64,000 nucleotides of DNA from Mytilus californianus (GCF_021869535.1 NW_026262742.1:62001-126000); one strand, 5' to 3'; shown: positions 33,911 to 45,466, numbered from the stretch's first letter. Program-made: numbers and translations. Notes: a model not told the origin generated them from the sequence alone.

Positions 33911-34440
33911 TTATTTCCAAAAGTAGCACATGGGATTGAATGCAAGTTATAACACCTCTCCTTATACAAATACAAACACAAAATACATAAGATAATGACA
34001 AAAAACAAAATTGGAATGCATGTAATTCAAACTATAAACAAAAACCAAAATGCAATATAATATTGTTGAAATATGAACTGGCGTGAAGTGTGAGTAAGTA
34101 GGAATTCAGAATTTTAATAGTATGTGAAATTCTGAATCTTTCGGTAATTCTGATACGAGATTGAAAAGGTTCAAGATTTGCTTTACTTTGATGAAATGTA
34201 TAAAAGGCACCGTGATCAGCCAATAGAAGCTCAATTGGTATATCATATCTTTATTTTTAAATCAAAAACAATATTTCTCTTGCTTCGTTTGAAATGGGCA
34301 CTCGACAAAAATATGAATACAATCCTCAACCGCATGGCTACAGCTGCATACGGGATTTAGTTTAATATTAACACGGTGCAGATCTGCATTTAAAGAGCTT
34401 CGCATATTTCTGAACCATGAATAATATCAAGTTTTCTAAC
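33911..34440 (-). pseudogene. 3' fragment of a non-LTR retrotransposon (ORF2 C-terminus)
   Basis: On the minus strand the frame WFRNMRSSLNADL leads to a Cys/His motif, C-S-C-S-H-A-V-E-D-C-I-H-x5-C, typical of LINE ORF2 C-termini. It then reaches a stop near 34261. After a frameshift, IPIELLLADHGAFY continues (about 34223 down). It is a 5'-truncated, decayed copy of a family different from the one at 57.9-64 kb. Confidence 0.6.
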
Positions 34441-34769
34441 ACCACAACTTAAGTAGAAGGGTAACTATTTTTATATTTTGGGAAGTCCATCTGTCGTGGT
34501 TTCGACTTCCATTCAACTGTATTAGATGGGGAAAAAGATGATCTTGTTATATCTAGTCTATGATACTATACATAGTTGTTATTACTTCGTAAATCATAAT
34601 GTGAAGTGAGTCAATTTTACTACCACTTGTTTATGAAATATATTTCTGGTGTATTAAATGAATGATATTTAATTCCTACCAAAGATTTGAGGAAGTAACA
34701 ATTCATTGAGATAATTGCACATAGACCAAGGTTAGCGACACAGGCTCTTTAGAGCCTCTAAGTTAAGAT

Positions 34770-35800
34770 AATTTTATTAGATGTAACCTTAAATCGGTCA
34801 CTTTCTTAATCGATAATTATATGATATTTGACAAGATTCAACCATATTTTATAGATAAGGTATGATATTATACATTTATTTCCCGTGCCGGAGGGAGATA
34901 TGAAGATTTGTTCACCCAAGAATATTCATATTTCACGAGGGCTCTGCCCGAGTGAAATATGATTTTTCGAGGGTGAGCAAATCTTCATATCTCCCGAGGC
35001 AAAGGAAAATGAATGTTTTATTCCACTGCCTGTGCTTTGCTTACTATCAATACATTAAATATTATTTCGCATACATTTTTTTCTTATCCGCTTGTTTTTG
35101 TAAGTTAAACTAAACACGACATACTCATTGATAAACACTAAGGATCAAAATTTAATTATAAGTCTGTTTGTTTTATCGTCTGAAATAAATTTGAACATGA
35201 TAATGATTTTTGCTATCGCTATTTTAAGAAAAAATAAGAAGTTCAAAACGTTATGTACATAAACCGCGCGTAACGTCGCACGAAGTAATCCCGACATTTC
35301 AGAGGGGAATATGATCCTCAGAATGGAATATGAAGATTTGTTCAATGACACGTGGGATAGTCTCAACCAATCAAATATTGATTTTACTATCAATATGTTT
35401 AAACAGTGGAATAATATCTTTAATCCACTTTGTATTATAGATAATTATATCAGATGACATATTTGGTCGGCAACTTACTTAATTGATAATTATATTAAAC
35501 TTACAAGACGCAACCACTTTTTATAGATAACTGTATTAGATGTAACCTTTAAACGGTCACTTCCTTTATTGATTATTTTACTATTTTTTAAAATCAATTC
35601 AACAAATTTGTATTGATAGTTGTCTTAGATGTAACCTTTAAACGGTCACTTCCTTTATTGATTATTTTACTATTTTTTAAAATCAATTCAACAAATTTCC
35701 ACAGCTTTATTGATAATTTTACAACATTTTTCAGAAATCTTTACCACTTTTTTTGATAATTGTATTAGATTGTACCTTAAATCGATCAAATTTATGAGAG
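34770..35800. repeat. Diverged tandem array, period about 89 bp, interrupted by a foldback element
   Basis: Two nearly identical units (35536-35624 and 35625-35700: TTAGATGTAACCTTTAAACG and onward) sit among older units at about 34775, 35440 and 35760. Between 34862 and about 35420 the array is split by unrelated DNA containing the foldback at 34886-35001. Confidence 0.65.
34886..35001. mobile_element. Foldback element core with 50-bp arms
   Basis: The left arm (GGGAGATATGAAGATTTGTT and onward) and right arm (…AGCAAATCTTCATATCTCCC) are inverse with a few changes, around a GC-rich centre GAGGGCTCTGCCCGA. A further GGAATATGAAGATTTGTTC occurs at 35325. Probably part of a MITE. Confidence 0.7.
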
Positions 35801-36174
35801 GTAATTTTAGTTGTATTAGTTCCAGATCCAGATTGAAAATTAAATAATTCAGAAGATGAAACTTTATTTATTTTAAATTTGATATCATTGGTCGTCACCA
35901 CGAGTATTGTCCTCCTCAATTTGATTTCAACAGTGTCATTATTATTTATGTTTCTTTCTTTCCCTTCTCTGTTAAAGCTAAACCGCAGCCAATCTTTAGC
36001 TGCATCCTGTATCTCCTTATCTGAAGACTCTTTACAGCTATGTTTTTTTTCTAACCGACTCTGTAATAAAGTTATCCGTAAACTTGAACAGTGTATTTGC
36101 CTAATGCATGTGTGCGAAATCTCCCTACTATATATGTAATATAAATTAATGTATATTCTATATATTTTAAACAC
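35731..36174 (-). CDS. Unrecognised 147-codon open frame
   Basis: I do not recognise the product. The middle part (SSDKEIQDAAKDWLRFSFNR) is a plausible amphipathic helix rich in charged residues, which may reflect a coding remnant. The N-terminal third is AT-driven (MFKIYRIYINLYYIY). The 3' end runs into the 89-bp array, so at least that part is not an original protein. Most likely a fragment or chance frame. Confidence 0.2.
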   Translation of the reverse strand: MFKIYRIYINLYYIYSREISHTCIRQIHCSSLRITLLQSRLEKKHSCKESSDKEIQDAAKDWLRFSFNREGKERNINNNDTVEIKLRRTILVVTTNDIKFKINKVSSSELFNFQSGSGTNTTKITSHKFDRFKVQSNTIIKKSGKDF

Positions 36175-36244
36175 TATTTAATACAAAATAAAATTTTAAA
36201 TAACCAACCCTTTTTTTTTCTTTTTTTCTAATATTGAAACGGCA

Positions 36245-36823
36245 AAGATTTTTGGCTCCCCTAGTGAGTTTGATAAATCCTCAAAGGCTACCGAGATATT
36301 TCAAATTAGAAAAGCCGCTGTGCACAATGATAACTATGTTGGTTCCATTATTCCCTACGGTTATGGATGTGTAAGTTAGGAAGAAAAAGTAGTCTTCCCG
36401 GATGGGATTATTTATTCCCTTAGTGCTACTTGGGTAGCTGACCCAAAGTTAGCTGGTATGAAAAGCATAAACATCCAGACAGATAGTTATGAGTGTAAAG
36501 AAACATCAACAAACACTATTCCTTATGTGGTGTGGCCGATAGCTGATGCTGCCACTGGTACAGATTTGTCTACCACTGACGCTTCCACAAGCACTGTTGA
36601 GTCCGATGAAAAGCCCGTGGAAATACCAATTGAAATTATTTCAGATACTGAGGACATTACTGAGAGAAAACCAGTCATTGATGGGTCTATGATTGTGATT
36701 AATGACTCCGAATCGTCGAGCGGCGAGAGCAGTGATAGTGACAATGACAGTTCATCTTCCAATTCAGACACAGTAGAAACAATTAACGTAAATATAGAGG
36801 TAGACAATTCATTTGATGTTTAA
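36245..36823 (+). pseudogene. Broken coding fragment with acidic Ser-rich tail
   Basis: One frame is open from about 36200 to 36823 except for a TAG at 36377-36379. The part before it (IFGSPSEFDKSS…VHNDNYVGSIIPYGYG) and after it (EEKVVFPDGIIYSLSATWV, then MKSINIQTDSYECK) both read like protein. The tail has acidic runs next to hydrophobic triplets (IEIISDTED, MIVINDSES), which resemble SUMO-interacting motifs. It ends at TAA 36821-36823. Family not recognised. The single stop suggests a recent pseudogene, or an unspliced or miscalled base. Confidence 0.45.
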
Positions 36824-37460
36824 CATGCTTTTATTGTATTATAGTAATTGTGTAAGTGCTAAGTAACAAGCATGTAATGTATGAGAAAATTAGGAATGCG
36901 ATTTAAATTTATTCAAAGAATTAGCTTTTCTAAAAAAACAGACTTAACGAAAATAATAATATGCTGTTCTTTTATTTAAGACATTTAATATCTATTGATT
37001 TGAAGTTAAATCCTGTCTGGGAAGAACAGTTCTTTCAGGTAGGGGCAATGTAACTGATTTACCAACACCGACTGTCCCTGTCGTGGAAGTACGTTTCGTT
37101 CTTGACAGGAATAATAATAATAAACTATTTTTTGTATATCATTGCAAATTATGACATCATTAAATAATTTTCATACCTCTCAAATTCATTACCGGCATGT
37201 CCTTTCTATCCCTGCAACTCAACTGCCATTACATCATAACACACCCAGCAGTGTAATATTTTATCACGACTTCCATCTTATCCAAACTCGCCAGCCTACT
37301 ATAACCCGGAAACTCAACATCCAATCCATCCTTTTTTTCTGCCTTTTATTTCCCTTCCTCTCCATCTCACCACTACTATAACAATAACTTCTTTAGTGCT
37401 AACTTTTCTGCGTTTTTATGACCAACTTCATCACAATGTAACTAATCCTTAGCCTAATTC
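36824..37460. other. Intergenic DNA
   Basis: No supported gene. The open frame at 37142-37381 is not supported by motif or context. Confidence 0.35.
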
Positions 37461-37461
37461 T

Positions 37462-38344
37462 TCTAATGAGATAACCCCCCAAGGGTGACTGGGGAATAGA
37501 AGTGTGGTCACCATTGGTCTTCCTCCGACCGGCAGTAAAACCCGTGCTAAAGTGGGGCGTCCGTTTGGCTGTGCGGGATGTACAAATTTGCAGCCACGTC
37601 TGGTCAGAATGGGGACGTTAAATCCGATGCCTCGTGTAAAGAGAGTGCCACGCTCTTTGCACGTTAAGAACCCTTGCAACAACTCTTTGAGGGGTCCGTA
37701 GGTGACCTGTTGCAAGGCTAAATTTCTGTCCCTATCCAATATACCCTCATTTCCCGTGGCAGTCTAAATTTCTCCGACCATAATCCCTTAATCTATTACA
37801 GAACATACCTATTGTATTTATTGTGAACTTGTTCTCGTCCTGAATATGCATGAAATATTTGCCACTGGACGTTAAACAACCAACAATCAATCAATCAATC
37901 TAATGAGATAACCCCCCAAGGGTGACTGGGGAATAGAAGTATGGTCACCATTGGTCTTCCTCCGACCGGCGGTAAAACCCTCGTCAAAGTGGGGCGTCCG
38001 TTTGGCTGTGCGGGATGTACAAATTTGCAGCCACGTCCGGTCAGAATGGGGACGTTAAATCCGATGCCTCGTGTAAAGAGAGTGCCACGCTCTTTGCACG
38101 TTAAGAACCCTTGCAACAACTCTTTGAGGGGTCCGTAGGTGACCTGTTACAAGGCTAAATTTCTGTCCCTATCCCATATACCCTCATTTCCCGTGGCAGT
38201 CTAAATTTCTCCGACCTTAATCCCTTAATCTATTACAGAACCTACCTATTGTATTTATTGTGAACTTGTTCCCGTCCTGAATATGCATGAAATATTTGCC
38301 ACTGGACGTTAAGCAACCAACAATCAATCAATCTAATGAGATAA
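37462..38344 (+). mobile_element. Tandem pair of CAAT-tailed SINEs (copies C and D) with three target-site copies
   Basis: Copy C spans 37475-37898 and copy D 37912-38331, both full-length in + orientation. The 13-mer TCTAATGAGATAA occurs at 37462, 37899 and 38332, so each copy is bounded by the same target duplication. The two copies differ at scattered positions, so they are not an assembly duplicate of one another. Confidence 0.88.
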
Positions 38345-38600
38345 ACCCTGATACCATTTGAAATCGGACCAACAGCCTCAACCTGTATGTCCACAGCAAT
38401 TAGAGCTTTCCATTTTGTGGAAAATAATAGTAATGAGGAAAATAAAGATATTCATGAGGAAAATATTAATATTTTAAATGAGGATTTTTTTCAATGAAAT
38501 GTGATTTATTTCCAATTTCAAGGCCTTTTTCGTCATGTATTGCATACAGTTTAGTATGTTTTTGCTCATTGTTAAAGGTTTCAATGTGACCTATATTTGA

Positions 38601-38954
38601 AAGTTCTTTGAGGCTAAAAAGATTGTAAGCAGGAGACTAAAAAAGGCTTGTTGTACTAAATGGTTGAGCCTAGAAGCATCAGCGTGTGCAGTGCATGATT
38701 ATGAAGCAATTTTGCACACATTGTCTATCTTGGATCTGTCGGGAGATGTTGCAGCCACAGGGCTAATGAAGGAGATGAAATCTATTAAATTTCTAGACAC
38801 CATATACATTAGGAGAGATATATTACAAGTTCTTGTAGATCTTTCTACAAACATTAAGGTGGCAGTTAATGGTGTGCACAATTTAGGTACTTTTGAGTTA
38901 TTTGATCTTTATCCATCTACTTTGAACTGTTTAATAGGTTTCCAGTTACAGTAA
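38601..38954 (+). pseudogene. hAT-type transposase-like fragment
   Basis: The frame from 38601 (KFFEAKKIVSRRLKKACC) contains TKWLSLEASACAVHDYEAIL and GLMKEMKSIKFLDTIY. This matches the T-R-W-L-S-L-E … K-M-K-x-x-K-F-I/L-x-x-I-Y pattern of hAT-derived proteins such as the ZNF862/KIAA1586-like group. It ends at a stop at 38952-38954. Neither the N-terminal domain nor the C-terminal dimerisation domain is present, so it is a remnant or an isolated exon. Confidence 0.55.
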
Positions 38955-39355
38955 CAAATTTTGCGATAACATGTGTTATATTAATATTTAACCAGTAACG
39001 TTACATTGTCAAAATGGATGGCAAGCTTATCTACCTAATCATTTATTTTTTATTAATAAAGAATGAAAACATATAAGTTAAATGAAATATTTTCTATACT
39101 AATTTGTCTTAATATATTATGAATTCTGGATTTTTGCTTACACACTAACTTACATGCTAAGGATTACAATTATATATTTTTCTCAAATTTGTCAAATGCA
39201 GAAAATTTAACCAAGAATAAAGATTTTAAACATTTTAAGACATTTATGTACATGAAAAAATTGTTTATTCCAATACATTCATAATCATATCATAAATATA
39301 TTGCCACTGAAAATTGTGTTGTTTTAATTATTTATTGAAAATTTGGAAATACAAA
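38955..39355. other. AT-rich DNA
   Basis: Nothing supported. Confidence 0.4.
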
Positions 39356-39357
39356 TG

Positions 39358-39660
39358 TATATAAAAAAGATGTGGTGTGATTGCCAATGAGACAACCCTT
39401 CACAAGAGACCAAAGTTAAATGACACAGAAATTAATAACAACTATAGGTCACCATACAGCCTTCAACAATGAGCAAAACCCATACTGCATAGTAATCTAT
39501 AAAAGGCCTCGAAATGACAAATGTAAACCAATTCAAACAAGAAAAGTAATGGCCTAATTAATGCACAAAAAAATGAATGAAAAACAAATATGTAACACAG
39601 CAACAAACGACAATACACTATCCTGACTTAGGACAGGCACATACATATATAATGTGTCGT
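39358..39660 (+). repeat. Dispersed repeat, best copy of the 19005 type
   Basis: AAGATGTGGTGTGATTGCCA, ATAGGTCACCATACAGCCTT, CAATGAGCAAAACCCATAC, AAAGGCCTCGAAATGACAAA and AAGTAATGGCCTAATTAATG. Longest of three copies in the window. Confidence 0.65.
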
Positions 39661-40316
39661 ATTTAACATGCTAGGTTTTTGTAGCAACATAAGCGATGAT
39701 ATTTTTAAAAAAAAGTGGCAGGACCGGAATTTCGAGTAAAAAAATCCAGGACATGAGTTTCAAGTAAAAAAAAAACAAAACAGAATGAGCGACTGGGCAA
39801 AAAATAAATCCAGAATAAACTTGTAAAAAAAGACAGGAACGAGTTAACTAAACAAGAATGTGTCAGTTTTTCGGTAGAGTTGTTTTAAAGAGATGGGAGT
39901 TTTTTCTGCTTTTGACCATCCACAAGAACTTGCGGTCATCCGATGTTCAGTACTTCAGTACTTTGATAAATTCTGTCTGCACCTAATATTTTTCAAAAAC
40001 ATATGGAACTTGTTCTGAACTCTGTTCCAATTTGTTTTATTGGACTTCAAATGGATTTTGTTAGTTCAAGAACTAACTTACCTAGCCCACCCATGGCTCC
40101 TTCCAGACTTAGAACAGGTGCAAAACTGCCAAAAGCATGCATTTTGCACGAGATTCATGCATTGTCATCTAATTATTTTCTGTGATCTATGATTTTCTCT
40201 ATAATCTTGCAATTTTTGCTGAATTTCATGCATTTGTTGAAAACTTGGCACATCTGCAAGTGCATGTAAAATATAAAAACCCAGACAGACAAAAAAAAAA
40301 AAAAGAAATAGGGACA

Positions 40317-40768
40317 TGCCCCCAGATTGATTGATTGATTGTTGGTTGCTTAACGTCCAGTGGCAAATATTTCATGCATATTCAGGACGAGAACAAGTTA
40401 ACAATAAATACAATAGGTAGGTTCTCTAACAGGGGCTTCCGGGATTAGAGTCGGGGAAATTTTGACGGCCACGGGAAATGAGGGTAAATTGGATAGGGAC
40501 AGAAATTTAGCATTGCAACAGGCCACCTACGTACCCCTCAAAGAGTTGTTGCAAGGGTTCTTAACGTGCAAAGAGCGTGGCACTCTCTTTACACGATGCA
40601 TCGGATTTAACGTCCCCATTCTGACCGGACGTGACTGCGAACTTGTACATCCCGCACAGCCAAACGGACGCCCCACTTTAGCGAGGGTTTTACCGCCGGT
40701 CGGAGGAAGACCAATTATGGTGACCATATTTCTATTCCCCAGTCACCCTTGGGGGCTGCCCCCAGATT
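40317..40768 (-). mobile_element. CAAT-tailed SINE-like element, copy E, with 12-bp TSD
   Basis: The element spans 40329-40756 in reverse orientation. TGCCCCCAGATT occurs at 40317-40328 and again at 40757-40768. It is diverged at several positions from copies C, D and F, for example GATGCATCGG, where the others have GAGGCATCGG. Confidence 0.9.
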
Positions 40769-41100
40769 AAAAATTTGTGATACGTTTGTCAAACAACAAT
40801 CACTTTTGCGGCGTAGCAACTTTAGATAACATATGTATAAGGCCAATTATATCAAATAGAAATTAAAGGGATATATCAAGTATACAACTTATCAGTTAAC
40901 ATACGGCTTTTTTCTTCCGACTCTTCATAGTTTATGAAAATTAACCTTAATTAGATTACAGTATAGACTGTTATAGCTGCAGAAAAGTACATGTAGCTCT
41001 TCTAAAGCCCCTGTGTTTTTTTGTTGTTGTTGTGAACAACATCTATGGTCCACAAACAAACAAAAATAACATCAGGACCTAATCTAGTCCAATAGTCATG
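40769..41100. other. Intergenic DNA
   Basis: Nothing supported. Confidence 0.35.
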
Positions 41101-41105
41101 ATAGT

Positions 41106-41206
41106 TATGACGTCTTTGAAGGCTATTTTAAATTTTTGCTTTGACGCCTTCCTGCGACGTAAGGCGTCAAAGCAAAAAAAATATAATAGCCTTTCAAGAC
41201 GTCATA
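41106..41206. repeat. Foldback repeat, GACGTCTTTGAAGGC family
   Basis: The left arm (ATGACGTCTTTGAAGGCTAT … GCTTTGACGCCTT) and right arm (AAGGCGTCAAAGC … AGCCTTTCAAGACGTCAT) are inverse copies around CCTGCGACGT. Related to the diverged sequence at 20285-20470. Confidence 0.75.
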
Positions 41207-41324
41207 GTTATTTGACTAGACTTAATCATGATTGAGCTGGGGTTTCACAGCTTCTGCAACAAAACAGGGAGCCTTAGTTAAAATATTGCAACTTGTGCAG
41301 TGTTTTTTTGGTCATTTGATGTTT

Positions 41325-41831
41325 AGGCCTCACCAATTTAATTACTTGTTCGACGGACCCGCCCGCACCAATTTTTTTTAATTATATATAATTCTTTTGG
41401 AAAATATGAGCCCTTTAGTACTAAAAAGTGTTTTACAAAAAAAAAATATAACTTGTATTGACCCCTTTATAAATGGGATATTTATAACATAGGGGTTGTT
41501 CCCAACCTGATTATGACATGGACGGAGAAGTCTTATTTGCACACATACACCATCTAATTATTCAATTATTTCTTGGTGAACAGGGAAAAAACACTTCATA
41601 AATAAAAGAAATGTCAGAGTACAAGTGATAAATCAAGTTTTTATATTGTAAAAACCTACTATTTTAAGTTTACAAAATAAAAATATAATCGCTCGCCTTT
41701 ACTTTTCAACCTTCGCCTCAAACATTTTCAGATTAAATATTTGTTTACAAAAATTTTCAAATCGCTCGCTCGCCCCAATTTTTGGAGGTCAAAAATCCGT
41801 ATAACAAGAAATTAAATTGGTGTGGCCTTAG
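41325..41831. mobile_element. MITE with CACCAATTTAATT TIRs
   Basis: The left end is TAGGCCTCACCAATTTAATT with ACTTGTTCGACGGA. The right end is its diverged inverse (TCCGTATAACAAGAAATTAA, ATTGGTGTGGCCTTA). The TIRs are about 35 bp and the length about 507 bp. The interior is AT-rich without a transposase. Confidence 0.7.
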
Positions 41832-42420
41832 TGTAACTGAGACAAAATGATTAAAAAGTTAATACACAGGAATTATGAAATTATAGACAGTAAATTTTAG
41901 TAGCCTGCAATCACTGTACATCTGCATGTGTGTCACCTTGATTTTAATAACATTTCAGATTCCTGTGCAAACAGAGAGATGCACCGAACAGCTGTACTTA
42001 TTCAGTTTATAGCTAGCCACAAAAGTTGAAGAATTCTGTATTTAAATTTTCATATGTCTGGAGATACTTCGTATTTGAAATGCCAATTAATGGTCATTTC
42101 AACTGCAATTTTTTCAGGCACAGTTTTATTATTAATATTTATGACAGGGTTTCGCAATAGATAGCAACTCATCAAACTAAAGAAATGATTAATTAAATAT
42201 CCTCTTGACAGGCATCGCTAATTCAACGGATTTAAGGCAGGCGACACGACCAACAGGATAGAAACACGTGTTCTGGTCAAAAATTGACATTCTGACACCA
42301 ATATATCAGATAATAGAGGTATTTTCTCCATTATTATTTGACTTACTGTATGCATGCGATCATAAATGTCCTAACAATCACTTTACTTGCCCAAAAAAAC
42401 ATAATTCTACAGTTTATTTC
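41832..42420. other. Intergenic DNA
   Basis: Nothing supported. Confidence 0.35.
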
Positions 42421-42421
42421 A

Positions 42422-42869
42422 GGTTTTTCTAGGATTGATTGATTGTTGGTTGCTTAACGTCCAGTGGCAAATATTTCATGCATATTCAGGACGAGAACAA
42501 GTTCACAATAAATACAATAGGTAGGTTCTGTAATAGACGAAGGGATTAAGGTCGGAGATTTTTAGACTGCCACGGGAAATGAGGGTATATTGGATAGGGA
42601 CAAAAATTTAGCCTTGCAACAGGTCACCTACGGACCCCTCAAAGAGTTGTTGCAAGGGTTCTTAACGTGCAAAGAGCGTGGCACTCTCTTTACACGAGGC
42701 ATCGGATTTAACGTCCCCATTCTGACCGGACGTGGCTGCAAATTTGTACATCCCGCACAGCCAAACGGACGCCCCACTTTAGCACGGGTTTTACTGCCGG
42801 TCGGAGGAAGACCAATGGTGACCATACTTCTATTCCCCAGTCACCCTTGGGGGGAGGGGTTTTCTAGGA
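42422..42869 (-). mobile_element. CAAT-tailed SINE-like element, copy F
   Basis: Full-length reverse copy, about 42435-42857. The flanking GGTTTTTCTAGGA (left) and GGTTTTCTAGGA (right) form a target duplication with one T difference. Confidence 0.88.
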
Positions 42870-42929
42870 AAAGTCACTTTACTGTTTGAACAAACAGGTG
42901 CTCTCTAACATTCAGAATACAAGCATCCA

Positions 42930-43250
42930 AAAGACCTCGAGGAGATTTTGATTGGTCGTTTAGTCTGAATAGGCGGGGCCAAGTCCGCGATAGAAAAACT
43001 GCTAAGATTAATAAACTTTACTTATAAATGTAATTATTATGGCAAATCCTAGTACCTTAAATAATTATACACCATATCGGAATACTTTTGACAACAATGC
43101 ATCGTCTGTATTTACCATATAACGAAATCTTTCCTTGCGACGCTCAGTGTGCATTGATGACGTCATGAATAATAATAAGGAACATGGAGTTATCTCCGCT
43201 TGGTAAAATATCCGGGAAAAAATGTCCAAAAATGCCTTAACAGTCCCGCG
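42930..43250. promoter_or_regulatory. GC-box/CCAAT/CRE-containing segment, possible promoter remnant
   Basis: GATTGGTC (inverse CCAAT) near 42949, GGCGGGGCC near 42972 and TGACGTCA near 43157 lie within about 220 bp. No supported exon follows within 700 bp on either strand. It could be a promoter of an unseen gene or part of a repeat. Confidence 0.2.
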
Positions 43251-43942
43251 TGGTCATTTTTATAAATTCCCTGTTAACATTCTTTTTACTACATATACTT
43301 ATCCTACTTGTACCATATCGGCACAACAATATCAATATATGTTTTCATGTTATATGGCAGTTGAACAAATCATTAAGATGCATATTGTATTGTAGATCAA
43401 GAACTACTTTTTTAGAATATTGCTTGAAATTGAAATTCACATCTTCTCAAAAGATAATTAAAACATTTCAATTTTAAGTCTGTACTTCCTGCTGTGCCTT
43501 ATACACAATCCTAACTTGATATACGGCGTTCAAATCCGTCGACAGCAGGTCAAGGTGACATAAATTAAATGTAACCCTAGGAAAATTTTCCTTTCCGTAT
43601 TCGTTATTAGTTTATCGTGTAAATATACCTGACGAAAGAATGTACGACAGCATGTCACAGGACATTAAACCACAATTATTTTGTGCACAGGTTATGGAAA
43701 ATAAATTTGTCGAGGTGCAGATAAATAGTCTAAACATAAAAACAATTTATTCCCATGTTGATACATATTGATATAATCAATGTTTAATTGGTGGAGACTA
43801 TCCAACGTGTCATTGAACAAATCTTCTTATTTTGGAGATATAAATGTCCTACTTATTAGTTCTGAATGCTTAAAAACAAAACAAAAAGTATATACATGTA
43901 ATTGTACTACAGGATCTGCAAATTCTACTTAATTACTGATTT

Positions 43943-44111
43943 TTGTATGTCATAGATTCATAGAAGGAGTGAAAAAATGTGTGGAGTTGACTGTTATAAA
44001 AATATTAAAGATAACCCTGAAGCAATGAAGATGGCACTTATTAAAAGTGATGACACCAAACTTGAACAATTCCTACAAATCAATCAAGAAACATGGTACC
44101 TGCAGGCATAG
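43943..44111 (+). CDS. Candidate exon, function unknown
   Basis: Open from an AG at 43942 (IHRRSEKMCGVDCYKNIKDN, then EAMKMALIKSDDTKLEQFLQ) to TAG at 44109. The amino-acid composition looks coding, and a donor-like GT occurs near 44097. I do not recognise the family. The phase does not fit the next candidate exon at 44802, so it may be a final exon or from another gene. Confidence 0.3.
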
Positions 44112-44801
44112 AAGAGAAAAGAAAAAAAAAAACAATTTCATTGGCGTGACTAATTGGATGATTTAGAAGGTAAAGTTTACTGATGATTTTTTTCATGTGC
44201 TGATTGAACTTAGAAATTTGTGTCACAATCATTTAAAAAAACAAGTAAACAGAATGACTTAACATTTGGTCAGTTACTTAACAGTGATGAGTTGATGTCT
44301 TTGAACTTTAGACTCTTATGAGATTTTGATTGCCCAGTTACAATTTGGGAGGGGCGAGTTTTCTCACAAAGGTTCAACTCATATCATGTTTAATGAGCTT
44401 TCTGGCTACAATATATAAGGCCAATTTCTCTAACATACTTAATTTGAATCATGACCGTTAAATGTTCAATTTCAATTGTTCTAACATTAAAATTTGGCAA
44501 TCCCCCTTTCAACTTAATAACCTATCATTATCATGATTATGTTAATAGAAATAGGTGAATGATATTAGTTTCGTCAATTCTAAAAATGCATCAATTTTGT
44601 CATCATATATGAATAACAATTAAAGAAAAGAAATTAAAAAGTCAGGTGATTGCTTTGTCTTCAATTTAAAATTATTGTTATTTTATTTTGTATTTATTTT
44701 TTATAATGGGTTGTTAAAAGAAAATGAAAATCTCCCATTTTACTTAAAGCTTGATATTGCTGATTTTGTTTATGGCTATATTTTTTTTATTTTTTTTTTA
44801 G

Positions 44802-45060
44802 AGCAAAGACTTATCACATGTTTCAGACATGTTGATGAAGTCTTTGCTGAAAGATCTAGATGATGAAGACCAACAATTACATCAGATTCATGAGACGTCA
44901 ACCTTGAGTCTCATAGGTGAGGCTGTCTCCATGTCTTGTCAGTCGATGTGCATGTGGATGATGATACAAATTATACAGATGATGTAACACCTCCACAATG
45001 TTCCTCCACTCCTGTCCACTCAAGATTGGAGCAACCAGAAATTCTGAAACCCCTTTCAAG
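44802..45060 (+). CDS. Candidate exon(s) of an unrecognised acidic protein
   Basis: After a long T-tract and AG, 44802 opens in phase 0 (SKDLSHVSDMLMKSLLKDLD, then DEDQQLHQIHETSTLSLI) to ATAG|GTGAGG near 44916. A second coding-like stretch (VDVHVDDDTNYTDDVTPPQC and onward) starts after TTGTCAG near 44943 and ends CAAG|GTATCG near 45060. Removing the 26 bases between them restores one frame, but 26 nt is too short for a normal intron. An indel in a decaying gene is the likelier reason. Confidence 0.35.
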
Positions 45061-45466
45061 GTATCGGTTTCAAGGAAGTGAACACCAAGCCTGCAAAAGC
45101 AGATTCTTGAACAGAACAACATCTACCAGCTACACTCGCGGCTTTACCAGGTATACATGCATTTAAATTACATTTTCATTGGTAGATAACATTTGTGCAA
45201 TATTGTTTTATATTTTTTTCATTGATACTAAATGTCAAAATGACTATAAATTGCATTTTTTATTTTTCTATTATATGGGGGAGTTGTAAACCAAACCAGA
45301 GAGAAAAAAGATAATGTTTTTTTTTGGAAACAATTATTTTCCAATAACAAGTGATACATGTATATACATCCATGTGCAATAGTGGATTGGATTTGATTAA
45401 ATGATTTAGATTTGGGACTGGACATAGCTTGACTAAACATATATTTTACAGATGGAACAACATCAA

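Noticed and set aside
37449..38138. Open frames of about 65-96 codons on both strands in SINE copies as genes
   Set aside because: They are inside retroposed elements, occur on both strands at once, and have no independent context.
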